From the NCBI GenBank assembly GCA_964507325.1, contig CAZDQL010000096.1, positions 1 through 24,480 of the forward strand: a stretch of DNA of 24,480 nucleotides, given 5' to 3'. The notes beneath the pieces were generated by a model, which was not told the origin of the DNA, did not search any database, and saw only the letters and a list, made by a program, of their open reading frames with translations. A program made the translations under genes and the position numbers. Positions 16,120-23,943 of the stretch are shown here, one piece after another; the stretch's first letter is position 1; each line of letters opens with the position of its first letter. The DNA is from CAZDQL01 sp964507325 (lineage in GTDB: Bacteria; Planctomycetota; UBA1135; GCA-002686595).

Positions 16120-19100
16120 TCAGTCCGGCTGCCCCGTCAAGACCCACGCCGCCCAGTCCCGCACCGGGTGGCCTGCGTCGTAGAGCACCATCTTGGCCTG
16201 CCAGAGCGCCTCCGCCGGCCCCAGGCCCTTCTGCCAGAGCGCGGGGTAGAACTGCTCGAAGAGATGCCGCGACGCCGCGTCGTCGACCTCCCACAGGCTC
16301 GTGATCGCGGTGCGCACGCCGGCAGCGTGCAACGAGGTCTGCAAGGATTGGATCCCCTGGCCTGCGCGGCGCAGGCCGACGTTCGTCTCGCAAGCGGATA
16401 GCACCGCCAGCTCGCAGCTCGAGAGATCGAGGGTCGCGAGCTCCTCCGCGGTGAGGATTCCCGGCACCCGGCCGAGCTCGTCCTTGCCGTGGTTCGCGCC
16501 CGCGAGCGCGAGGCCGCAGAGCGTCTCGGGCAGGAAACCCGCCAGCGTCTCCTGGGTCCGGTAGATGGAGATGCCGCAGGGCCCTTCCTCGCTCTCCCGC
16601 TCCGCCGAGTCGATCATCGACACGGCATCCTCCTCCGGTTTGAACCACCCGTGCGTCGCGATGTGCAGGTAGCGCGCGCCGGGGCCCAGCTCGAAGAGGG
16701 CCGCCTTGGAGGCGTCGCCGCCCTTGCGCAGCACGGCCTCACCATCGCGCAGCTCCTCGTACATTGTGCCGACGGTCTCCACTTCGTACTTCGTTTGCAC
16801 CAGCAGCTTCCAGGGGTCTTGAGAGCCGCTGCGATCCCCTCTCAGCGGAGCCGAGGCCACCGGGCGGGAGAGCGACTCGGGTTGCGCTCCGTCGGCCCAG
16901 TAGTCGACGTAACCGAGAGCCAACAGGGGTCCCTCCGTCGCATCGATCGCCCGGTGATCGACGAGCCCCCTCACGGTGGGCGCCACGTGGATGGGCATGC
17001 GTCTGCCGACCGGAGTCCCGTCCTCCAGGGGCAGTGCGTCGAGAGGTACGAGGTAGACGAGGTCGTCCGGGATGACGTAGAGGGTGTTCGGGCGATCCTC
17101 GCCGAGGATCGCGAGGCAACGATCCAGAAGGGCCTCGCGCAGTCTTCGGCCGAGCGAGAGAACCTCGGCCTCCGCGTCGCCCTCGGGTGGGACGCCGCGG
17201 TCGATGGGCTCTCCGATCAGCGCGCGCCAGGAGCGTGCCAGCCCCTCCAGCTCCGCCGCCGGCCCGAGCTCGACGGCTCGCACGGTTGCGTCGGGGGTGG
17301 TGACGAAGGCCAGCAGGGAGCTCCTGCACGAGTAGGCCCCGGTCTGGGGATGCTGCTCGTAGTGCTCGTAGCGCCAGTAGCTCACCAGCGCTTCGCCCGG
17401 CTCCAGGGACGCGACGACATCCTCCATCGTCGGCGGCTCGCTGCGTACCCCGAGCCGGTCGAGCTGCCTGCGCACCTCGGCCTCGAGGGTGTCGCGCCGC
17501 TCCGCCAGGGCGACGAGCTGCTTGCGCCACGCCTCGACGCTCTCCTCGCTGATCCCCTCCTCGCTCGTCGCCGGCCCGTGCGCCGCCGCCGCGGCTTCGC
17601 GCCGAACCTCCTCGAGCTCGTCGAGCACTGGACGGAGCTCGGGCACACGACGTGCGGCGCGCATCACCTCGGGCGAAGCCACGGATGCAACGCGCAGCGC
17701 TTCGAGCGACTCGGCCATGAGGAGGTCGAGGTCCGCGCTGTCCTCGGGTGCGCAGAATCGACTGCAGAAGTACACCCGCTCCAGCCGGCGCAGCGCGAGG
17801 AGCGCTCCGGAGCGCGCGAGCCGAGGCGCCTGGTGAGCGAGGCCCGAGGCCACGGTTCTCTGGCTTTCGAGGAGCGAAACACACGCCGCGCGCAGCCCCT
17901 CGGGGTCGCCGAGTTGCCCGCGCGTCACGGCGAGGTTCACCTTGGCCCACAGCAGATCGGAGTGGTCCGCTGGAAGCAGGCGCTCGTACGCGGCGTGGAC
18001 CTCCTCCTGGAGCTCCAGGGCACCCTCGAGGTCGCCGAGCTCCTTGCGCGTCACGGCCAGGTTCCCCTTGGCCCGCAGCAGGTCGGGGTGGTCCGCTGGA
18101 AGCAGGCGCCGGTAGGCGGCGAGGACCTCCTCCTGGAGCTCCAGGGCCCCCGCGAGGTCGTCGAGCCGCTTGCGCATCACGGCCAGGCTGTGCTTGGCCC
18201 GCAGCAGCTGGGGGTGGTCTGGGAGCCGGAGGCGTTCGTAGGCGGCGCAGACCTGCTCCAGGAGCTCCGCGGCCTCGACGTGGTCACCGAGCTGCCCGCG
18301 CGTCACGGCGAGGTTCCCCTTGGCCGTGAGCAGATCGGGGTGGTCGGGGGGCAGGCTGCGCTCGAAGGCGGCGAGGACCTCCTCCTGGAGCTCCAAGGCC
18401 CCCGCGCGATCGCCGAGCCTCTCGCGCGTCACGGCCAGGTTCCCCATGGCCGTGAGCAGGTCGGGGTGGTCCGCTGAAAGGAGGCGCTCGCGGGCGGCGA
18501 GCACCTGCTCCTCGAGCTCCAGGGCCCCCGCGAGGTCGCCCAGCTCCCTGCGCGTCCCGGCCAGGCATTGCTTGGCCCAGAGCAGGTCGGGGTGGTCGGG
18601 GTCCAGGAGGCGCTCGCGGGCGGCGAGGATCTCCTCTTCGAGCTTCAGGGCCCCCGGGAGATCGCCGAGCTCGCCGCGCGTCATGGCGAGGTTCACCCGG
18701 GCCGCAAGCAGGTCGGGGTCGTCGGGGTCCAGGAGGCGTTCGCGGGCGGCGAGCACCTGCTCCTCGAGCTCCAGGGCCCCCGCCAGGTCGCCGAGCTCCC
18801 TGCGCGACACGGCGAGGTTCGCCTGGGCCTGCAAGAGGACGGGGTGATCGGGGGGAAGCAGGCGCTCGTAGGCGGCGAGGACCTCCTCCTTGAGCTCCAG
18901 GGCTCCCGTGAGGTCGCCCAGCTCCCTGCGGGTCACGGCGAGGTTGCCCTTGATCCTCAGCAGGTCGGGGTGGTCGGGGGGAAAGAGGCGCTCGCGGCAA
19001 CGGCAGGCTGCGCCCCACGACCTGACCACCTCCTCCCAATCTTCGAGGTCGTAGGCAGCCCAGCCCACTCTCAAGAGGGCCTCTCCGACGTCCCAGCTCT

Positions 19101-19686
19101 GCTCGGCCCCGGGGATGGACTCGAGGGAATCCAGGAGCCCCCTCAGTTTCTCTCGCGCTCCAGCGAACTTCCCTTCCTCGCTCAGCGCGTCGATGGCCTC
19201 CAATTCGGTCGTGGTGAAGCCTGTCGCTGCGCGAGTCGCCTCCGTCTCGGGGGAACCGATGACGTGGAGCCTGACCTCACCAGCGGTACCGTCCTTGCAG
19301 GAGACCCTGATCGCAACGCACCTTCCCGGCAGGACCTCGAAGAGCAGCACTGCGGTCGTCCCGCCTCCCGAGTCCTCGTCCGCGAGAGCCTCGTTGCGCT
19401 CCTCGACGTCGATCTCCAGCGCGGGGTCGACCTCCTGCGACTGCACCCACACGCTGAGCCAGCCATCGAACTCGCTCACGTGCTCGACCCAGACCCCCTC
19501 CGGCCCAACCTCCAGCTCGACAGACAGATGCAGCGGGTCGTCGGGGTCGATCGTCCAAGACCCGTCCGCAGCCTGCGACTCCTCGGTGGTCTGCGCAGCG
19601 CAGAGGGGCATGGCGAGGCCCAAGCTGAATACACAGACGACGAGCGAGTGCGTGCTGGCCAGCCGCTTCATCACTCGTGACTCCAT
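16120..19686 (-). CDS. Secreted PPC-like/TPR/CHAT-domain protease-like protein
   Basis: A 1188-residue protein. A signal peptide (MKRLASTHSLVVCVFSLGLAMPLCA) begins at either ATG 19686 or ATG 19671; both have purine-rich upstream sequence. Residues about 40-145 look like a PPC-type beta-sandwich (FDGWLSVWVQSQ, DEDSGGGTTAVLLFEVLPG). About 8.5 kinesin-light-chain-type TPRs of 42 residues follow, from roughly 238 to 595, then helical linkers. The CHAT domain, a caspase-like peptidase fold, spans about 850-1188, with catalytic His1012 in YLHIATHGWF and Cys1099 in LAVLSACETNVG, both present. It should act outside the cytoplasm as a TPR-controlled peptidase. It lies 150 bp downstream of a sigma factor with a membrane anchor and extracytoplasmic domains, a possible partner or target. 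No substrate is proven. Confidence 0.9.
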   Translation of the reverse strand: MESRVMKRLASTHSLVVCVFSLGLAMPLCAAQTTEESQAADGSWTIDPDDPLHLSVELEVGPEGVWVEHVSEFDGWLSVWVQSQEVDPALEIDVEERNEALADEDSGGGTTAVLLFEVLPGRCVAIRVSCKDGTAGEVRLHVIGSPETEATRAATGFTTTELEAIDALSEEGKFAGAREKLRGLLDSLESIPGAEQSWDVGEALLRVGWAAYDLEDWEEVVRSWGAACRCRERLFPPDHPDLLRIKGNLAVTRRELGDLTGALELKEEVLAAYERLLPPDHPVLLQAQANLAVSRRELGDLAGALELEEQVLAARERLLDPDDPDLLAARVNLAMTRGELGDLPGALKLEEEILAARERLLDPDHPDLLWAKQCLAGTRRELGDLAGALELEEQVLAARERLLSADHPDLLTAMGNLAVTRERLGDRAGALELQEEVLAAFERSLPPDHPDLLTAKGNLAVTRGQLGDHVEAAELLEQVCAAYERLRLPDHPQLLRAKHSLAVMRKRLDDLAGALELQEEVLAAYRRLLPADHPDLLRAKGNLAVTRKELGDLEGALELQEEVHAAYERLLPADHSDLLWAKVNLAVTRGQLGDPEGLRAACVSLLESQRTVASGLAHQAPRLARSGALLALRRLERVYFCSRFCAPEDSADLDLLMAESLEALRVASVASPEVMRAARRVPELRPVLDELEEVRREAAAAAHGPATSEEGISEESVEAWRKQLVALAERRDTLEAEVRRQLDRLGVRSEPPTMEDVVASLEPGEALVSYWRYEHYEQHPQTGAYSCRSSLLAFVTTPDATVRAVELGPAAELEGLARSWRALIGEPIDRGVPPEGDAEAEVLSLGRRLREALLDRCLAILGEDRPNTLYVIPDDLVYLVPLDALPLEDGTPVGRRMPIHVAPTVRGLVDHRAIDATEGPLLALGYVDYWADGAQPESLSRPVASAPLRGDRSGSQDPWKLLVQTKYEVETVGTMYEELRDGEAVLRKGGDASKAALFELGPGARYLHIATHGWFKPEEDAVSMIDSAERESEEGPCGISIYRTQETLAGFLPETLCGLALAGANHGKDELGRVPGILTAEELATLDLSSCELAVLSACETNVGLRRAGQGIQSLQTSLHAAGVRTAITSLWEVDDAASRHLFEQFYPALWQKGLGPAEALWQAKMVLYDAGHPVRDWAAWVLTGQPD
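17890..18990 (-). repeat. 126-bp tandem repeats encoding 42-residue TPRs
   Basis: Within the CHAT gene, a 126-bp unit occurs eight times in full and once in part. Each encodes a consensus like DLLRAKGNLAVTRRELGD followed by GALELEEEVLAAYERLLPPDHP. Unit length is exactly conserved and the DNA is highly similar between units, suggesting recent expansion or gene conversion. Long open frames on the other strands here come from this periodicity. Confidence 0.9.
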
Positions 19687-19820
19687 CCTTCCTTTTTGAG
19701 GCCACGGTGCTTCCCCTCTGGGGGGCAGACCCGTGACATCCTCAGGCTAGCATGGGAAGCAGGAATCGTGTCGTCGCTCGGTCGGCAACGGGCGCGAGGA
19801 GGTGGCGGGGAAGTAAGAGC

Positions 19821-19837
19821 AGGGTCTGCCCGACCCT
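19821..19837 (-). terminator. Hairpin directly after the sigma-fusion gene stop
   Basis: AGGGTC-GGGCA-GACCCT forms a 6-bp stem with a 5-nt loop starting in the TGA stop. It is followed by GCTCTTACTT, a weak U-rich tail. It could attenuate transcription before the CHAT gene, which may have its own promoter in the rest of the 150-bp gap. Confidence 0.3.
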
Positions 19838-22800
19838 CATTCCACGTCGAGCCGCACCTCACGGTCCTCGAGCACGCCGTCCGCCTCGATCGACAGCTCG
19901 CACCTGGCGGTGAGGCCCTCGGCGGTCTCGACCACCAGGTCGTAGGTGCCGGGGGCCAGGTGCAGGATGCGGCGCCAGGGCCGGCGCAGATAAGGGGCAC
20001 GGTCGATCGACGACTCGTGGACGAGCGCCCCGTCCCGCGTCAGAGCACGCAGGATGAGCGATTCCGGCATCACCCCGTCGGGCCACCAGATGCAGCACGT
20101 GATCTCCGCGGCTGGCTTAGGATGCACGCGGACCTCGGCGGTGGTGCCGGGGGTGATCGTCACCTCGAACTGCTCCCAGACGATCGACTTGCCGAGCAGC
20201 GAGCCGGTCCAGCGCCCCGCCTCCAGGCTCTCCACGCGGACGAGCTCCTGCTCCGGGTCGATTCCGATCCCCTGGGTTCCGACCTCCGACTCGTGGCGCA
20301 GGAAGAGCGTCGCCCCGAGCCCCCGATTGCGATCGTCGCGCGTCACGCGCACCTCCAGCGTGCCGCCCGGTCGGGTGGTCAGCGCGCCCACGTCGACTCG
20401 CTCCCCGGGCGCCACGTCGAACCAGTCGCTGGCTCCGATGGGCACCTGGGCCGATCTGAGCACGACGCGGTAGCGAGCGGGTTCGACCTCGTCGAATTCG
20501 AAGGTCCCGTCAGAGTTGGCCGCGGCGGTGTACCGGAACGCCTTGCACTCCAAGGTCACTCCCAGCTCGGCCTGGGTGCCCAGCCGCCCGCCGGCGTCGT
20601 CCACGCGGCCCACGACGGCTCCCGGCTCGCTCTCGACCGGAGCGGGATAGTCCACCTGCAAGAGCACCTCGTCGCCGTTCGGCCGGACACCGGTCACCAT
20701 CGGGCGCGCGGCATCCGGCGGCGGGTCCCAGAGCTGGACGGAGACCGTGTACGCGTGCGGCTCCAGGTTGTAGAAGGCGAACTCGCCCTCTCCATCGGAG
20801 GCGATCACGCGGTCGATCCCGGTCGTCTCGTCGGCGAGGGTCACGAACACGTCGGTCATCGGCACGTCGTCGCCGTAGAGGGTGCGCCCGCGGATCGTGT
20901 CGCCGGGCGCGATGACCGGATCCCACACGAGCGTCGCGCCGGGCTCGGCGTGCATCTGGTGGCGGTCGACCATCAGGCTCTTGACGTAGTAGCCCCGTGA
21001 CCGAGGCTGCGTGGCGTACAGGAACACCGCGCCGGCCGCTAGCGGGCCGAGCCGGTAGGAGCCGTCCGCCTGCGTGACCGCCAGGGCGTATCCGAAGACT
21101 TCGTAGTAGTCGTACTGGCCACCGGCGAGGAAGTCCTCCGGGATCGCCGCTTCGAAGCCGCGGACCTCGATCCCGGCCAGGGGCTCGCCGTCGCCGTCGC
21201 GGGCGATGCCGAGCACGTGTACGCCCGCGGCGAGGCGCAGCTCGCGGTGCAGCGACTGCCCCGCGGCCAGGGCGATCTCTCCGCGCAGGATCCCGAACCC
21301 CTCGGCCCGAACCGCCAGCGAGTGATCTCCCGGCTCGAGCCCGACCATGCGGAATCGACCCTCCTCGTCCGTACGCCCGACGCGGGGCGACCACTCCTCG
21401 ATCCGCGTGCCGTTCGCGCGCTCCTCGAAGTAGCGCCAGCGGCTGCCGACCGCGATCCGGGCGCCGGGCACCGGCGCTCCCGCGTCTCCGACCACGCGGC
21501 CCTCGAAGATGGCTCCACCGGGACGCAGTACGAGCTCCACCTCCGCCCACTCGTCCCCGTGGTCCAGGAGCTCCAGATCGACGAGCTCCGAGGGCGCGAA
21601 ACCCTCCGCGATGGCCGCGACCGACTGCTGCGGCGGCACGGAGCGCAGAAGAAACCGTCCTTCCTCGTCGGCGCGGCCGGCGAGACGCCCGGCGAGCCAA
21701 TCGGACGCGTAGGCGGTGAGCCAGATCGCCGCCCCGGGAACGGGCCTCTCCTCGGGATCCACCACGCGGCCGATCACGTCGAGCTGGCGCGGGATCCCGA
21801 GCTCCACCAACGCCTCCTCGCCCGCCTCGACCCGGGCTTCGGCTTCGGCCTCGCGGTCGGTACGCACCACCCAGCGACCCGGAGCCAGATCGGCGAACAG
21901 CAGCTCTCCCGCCGCGTTCGAGTCCTCGCGGCTCACGGGCCGGGAGCGATCGCCGACGATGCTGATCAACCCCACTCCGACGCCCTTGGCCGGCGTCCCG
22001 TCGAACCAGGTCATTCGCACGAGGAGAGAGCCGGAAGGCGCGGGCGCAGCCGAGGCCCCGGGGGAGGTCGGCTCGGCGACGAGCCGGCTCGTGTTCGGGG
22101 AGCTCGTCGCGGCCGGTGCTGGCTCGACGGGCGTGAGCGGCGTGGACGGCTCGGAGGGGGCCGCGACGACCTCGGCCATTTCCGGCGCCGGAATCTCGGG
22201 GCGAACCCCGCGTGCCACGAGCCAGACGAGCCCGAGGATCCCCACTCCGGCGGCCAGCGCGAACGCGATCTTCTTCATGACGAGGGCGAGAGCGAGAGTG
22301 GAAACGGGGAGGGCGGAGGTCGGCGACGCCAGCCCGGTCGCCAGGCCGATCAGGCCCGCGCGCAGGTCCCGGTGGTTGGTGCCGTCCTCGAGGTCCGCGC
22401 GCAGGAGCGCCAGCCCCCGACGCAGCCGCGTCTTCACGCTGGCCACCGGCACGCCGCTACGGGCGGCGATCGCGGTTGGCGTATGCTCCTCGAAGTAGCG
22501 CTCGTAGAGGGTCGAGCGGTACGGCTCCCTCAGCCGGGCGAGGGCCGCGCTGATCCGGGAGGCGAGCTCGAGCTCCTCCGCCACCTCGGCTGGCCCAAGC
22601 GCGGGATCCGCCTTGGAGACGGGGACCTCGCCCGCCGCTCGCACCGCGCGACGCCGGAGCTCGTCGCGAGCCCGGCTCGTCACGACGCTGCGCAGCCACG
22701 CGAGGGTGAGCCTCGGCGGCTTCACCTCCAGGGCCCGCACCCAGGTCGCCTGCACCACGTCCTCGGCGCCGTGCTCGTCCCGCAGCAGCTCCCCCGCCAC

Positions 22801-22857
22801 CCGCCGCAGGGCGAGGTGCTGCCGGGACCAGAGCTCGGGACGGAGGGACTCGGACAT
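19837..22857 (-). CDS. Membrane-tethered ECF sigma factor fused to carboxypeptidase-regulatory-like domains
   Basis: A continuous 1006-residue frame. Residues about 15-75 are sigma region 2 (DEHGAEDVVQATWVRAL, then AWLRSVVTSRARDELRRR). Residues about 98-152 are region 4, with a helix-turn-helix (TPTAIAARSGVPVASVKTRL). A single membrane helix at about 197-215 (IAFALAAGVGILGLVWLVA) follows Lys195-Lys196, so the sigma part should be cytoplasmic and the rest outside. After a Pro/Ala/Ser-rich linker (220-280) come about six beta-sandwich modules of the carboxypeptidase-regulatory type, with phrases such as VIGRVVDPEERPVPGAAIWL, ADEEGRFLLRSVPP and FEGRVVGDAGAPVPGARI. The Met at 194 (22278) has no Shine-Dalgarno, which favours one fused protein. 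ECF factors with C-terminal membrane anchors and sensor domains are known in Planctomycetota. No separate anti-sigma gene is seen; the fusion may replace one. Confidence 0.87.
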   Translation of the reverse strand: MSESLRPELWSRQHLALRRVAGELLRDEHGAEDVVQATWVRALEVKPPRLTLAWLRSVVTSRARDELRRRAVRAAGEVPVSKADPALGPAEVAEELELASRISAALARLREPYRSTLYERYFEEHTPTAIAARSGVPVASVKTRLRRGLALLRADLEDGTNHRDLRAGLIGLATGLASPTSALPVSTLALALVMKKIAFALAAGVGILGLVWLVARGVRPEIPAPEMAEVVAAPSEPSTPLTPVEPAPAATSSPNTSRLVAEPTSPGASAAPAPSGSLLVRMTWFDGTPAKGVGVGLISIVGDRSRPVSREDSNAAGELLFADLAPGRWVVRTDREAEAEARVEAGEEALVELGIPRQLDVIGRVVDPEERPVPGAAIWLTAYASDWLAGRLAGRADEEGRFLLRSVPPQQSVAAIAEGFAPSELVDLELLDHGDEWAEVELVLRPGGAIFEGRVVGDAGAPVPGARIAVGSRWRYFEERANGTRIEEWSPRVGRTDEEGRFRMVGLEPGDHSLAVRAEGFGILRGEIALAAGQSLHRELRLAAGVHVLGIARDGDGEPLAGIEVRGFEAAIPEDFLAGGQYDYYEVFGYALAVTQADGSYRLGPLAAGAVFLYATQPRSRGYYVKSLMVDRHQMHAEPGATLVWDPVIAPGDTIRGRTLYGDDVPMTDVFVTLADETTGIDRVIASDGEGEFAFYNLEPHAYTVSVQLWDPPPDAARPMVTGVRPNGDEVLLQVDYPAPVESEPGAVVGRVDDAGGRLGTQAELGVTLECKAFRYTAAANSDGTFEFDEVEPARYRVVLRSAQVPIGASDWFDVAPGERVDVGALTTRPGGTLEVRVTRDDRNRGLGATLFLRHESEVGTQGIGIDPEQELVRVESLEAGRWTGSLLGKSIVWEQFEVTITPGTTAEVRVHPKPAAEITCCIWWPDGVMPESLILRALTRDGALVHESSIDRAPYLRRPWRRILHLAPGTYDLVVETAEGLTARCELSIEADGVLEDREVRLDVE

Positions 22858-23107
22858 GGGACCATCCCCTGAAACGCACGGGGGGCATGTGAGGATTCAC
22901 GGGGGCTCGGCCCTCCATCGAACGGTGCCCCGCTCGGATCGTTCATCGAGATGGGCGAGGTGATCCCGGAGTGTCACGTGTCCCGCTTGGGCCTCCTCCC
23001 CAGTATCCTGCGTTTCACCGGCTACGAGCGCCTGACGCGGTTCGAGGTCGAGGTGCGCACGCACTCCGGCAGCTACCCCGCCGCAGCCGGCTGCGGTCCA
23101 TTCCCCC
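22858..23107. other. Intergenic stretch upstream of the sigma-fusion gene
   Basis: About 250 bp with no convincing gene. It should contain the promoter of the sigma-fusion gene, and AGGGGA lies about 8 nt upstream of its ATG at 22857. No consensus promoter, operator or long inverted repeat was recognised. Open frames crossing it on both strands run through the tRNA fragment and are spurious. Confidence 0.5.
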
Positions 23108-23160
23108 TGGTCGGGGAGAGGGGACTCGAACCCCCGACTCGTAGCACCCAAAGCTACGCC
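23108..23160 (-). tRNA. Truncated tRNA-Pro(UGG), 3' half only; probable attachment site
   Basis: Read on the minus strand: anticodon stem-loop GTAGC-TTTGGGT-GCTAC (23157-23141, anticodon TGG at 23150-23148), a 5-nt variable loop, T-arm GGGGG-TTCGAGT-CCCCT (23135-23119), acceptor 3' strand CTCCCCG (23118-23112), discriminator A, and encoded CCA (23110-23108). The matching acceptor 5' strand CGGGGAG and a D-arm are absent upstream; G-runs and a short gene are there instead, although TTGCCAGAGGC just before the stem may be a D-arm remnant. A 3' tRNA half is the usual scar where an element integrated into a tRNA gene. It is not a functional tRNA. Confidence 0.85.
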
Positions 23161-23181
23161 TCTGGCAAGGGTGGGGGGGGC

Positions 23182-23337
23182 GTGAGGGGCGATTCTGGGG
23201 GGGACGGCGCCAAGGCTTACCCGAAAGTCTCCAACGCCGACCCGGTCTCTGCCGTCCTCGAGGCTCTGGCGAGGCTCACTCCGGCGCAGCTTGCGGAGGT
23301 GCGCCAGCGGCTAGACGACGAAGGAGGGTCGGCATGA
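23182..23337 (+). CDS. Small helical protein next to the tRNA scar, unknown
   Basis: A frame of 51 codons from GTG 23182 to TGA 23337. Its C-terminal half, DPVSAVLEALARLTPAQLAE followed by VRQRLDDEGGSA, reads as a real amphipathic helical hairpin. The start is uncertain, because the frame stays open leftward through the tRNA fragment, where it cannot be coding. The stop overlaps the ATG of the next small frame (ATGA) next to a perfect ribosome binding site, suggesting a coupled gene pair. It is probably part of the element that integrated at the tRNA. No family was recognised. Confidence 0.45.
   Translation: MRGDSGGDGAKAYPKVSNADPVSAVLEALARLTPAQLAEVRQRLDDEGGSA
23321..23327 (+). promoter_or_regulatory. 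Perfect Shine-Dalgarno AAGGAGG before a 27-codon frame
   Basis: AAGGAGG lies 6 nt before the ATG at 23334, among the strongest ribosome binding sites in the window, yet the frame it serves ends after 27 codons. Confidence 0.6.
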
Positions 23338-23417
23338 CCCGAGCTCCGTGCGACCCGATTGAGAATGGTCGGGGGCGACCGAGGCCGCGGAGGCGCTGGA
23401 CCACCTGTGCGGCTTGA
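23334..23417 (+). CDS. 27-residue frame with strong RBS, possibly frameshifted
   Basis: The ATG overlaps the previous stop and follows AAGGAGG. The encoded peptide begins MTRAPCDPIENGRGRPRPRR and is Arg/Pro-rich after residue 12. If a run of five G near 23370 had one more base, the frame would read ATEAAEALDHLCGLRCP before a stop, which looks more protein-like. It could be a real small gene, a decayed gene or a sequencing indel. Confidence 0.35.
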   Translation: MTRAPCDPIENGRGRPRPRRRWTTCAA

Positions 23418-23453
23418 GGTGCCCCTAGCGCGAACAGTGGAGTGAGAGCCGCG

Positions 23454-23903
23454 ATGAACCTCCGATCTCGCCTAGGACGCCTTGAAGGGCTCTACGGCCC
23501 CTGTGCGACGCCCCAGGGCCGCAACTGCGCCTGTCGGGCGCCCGAGCTGTCGATGCCCTCCGTTGTGGACCTGGTGGAGGAAGGGTTCTACAAGCCCCCA
23601 TGGGCTGAACCTCCATGCACCGCCTGTGGCGCGGCCGGGACGGTCGTCCCCGTGAGTTCGAGGACAGGAGAGCCCCTGCTGCCCATCACGGTGATCTTCC
23701 TGGGGTCGAGCTCGGCCACTGGTTGGAGGATCACCGGCAGGCCGATGCCCCGGCCCCGTTCCAGCGCATGCTTCGGTACGAAGATGGCGCCCAGGAACGG
23801 GCGGGACCGTGAGGTGCCGACCCTGTCCGGGAACTTCCCTCGGGAGATCGCAGGCAAGGTCCCAGCAGAGGGCGAAGGTCAGGGGCCCCCTGGCGGAGCT
23901 TGA
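23454..23903 (+). CDS. Small cysteine-containing protein, unknown
   Basis: A 149-residue frame from ATG 23454 (a GTG at 23442 is also possible). The N-terminus MNLRSRLGRLEGL resembles a short coiled-coil opening. Cysteines follow in pairs, CAC near residue 24 and CTAC near residue 56, which may bind zinc. The second half (from about residue 65) is low in recognisable structure. Third codon positions are mostly G/C throughout, supporting translation. It lies between the tRNA scar and the FG-GAP gene on the same strand. Overlapping frames on both strands are also open, so confidence in the exact frame is moderate. No family was recognised. Confidence 0.5.
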   Translation: MNLRSRLGRLEGLYGPCATPQGRNCACRAPELSMPSVVDLVEEGFYKPPWAEPPCTACGAAGTVVPVSSRTGEPLLPITVIFLGSSSATGWRITGRPMPRPRSSACFGTKMAPRNGRDREVPTLSGNFPREIAGKVPAEGEGQGPPGGA

Positions 23904-23943
23904 GGTGGGACCGTAGGGTCGGATGACCATCTGGAGGTTACCC

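Noticed and set aside
17890..18990. CRISPR-like regular repeats
   Set aside because: Spacing is an exact 126 bp, in frame, and encodes TPR units with no unique spacers.
18284..19680. Long opposite-frame open frames over the CHAT gene
   Set aside because: They mirror the TPR periodicity and high GC, with repetitive Arg/Gly/Pro or Leu/Glu/Val content and no start signals.
22276..22278. Separate start for the outer-domain protein at the Met before the membrane helix
   Set aside because: No Shine-Dalgarno lies upstream, the frame is continuous with the sigma region, and such fusions occur in Planctomycetota.
22951..23337. A 128-codon plus-strand open frame across the tRNA fragment
   Set aside because: It contains GERGLEPPTRSTQSY, the well-known false translation of the antisense of a tRNA 3' end. 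Only the last part, after the fragment, may be coding.
23588..23857. Minus-strand open frame overlapping the small cysteine protein
   Set aside because: It looks moderately protein-like, but the plus-strand frame has paired cysteines, consistent G/C third positions and the same direction as its neighbours. Not fully excluded.
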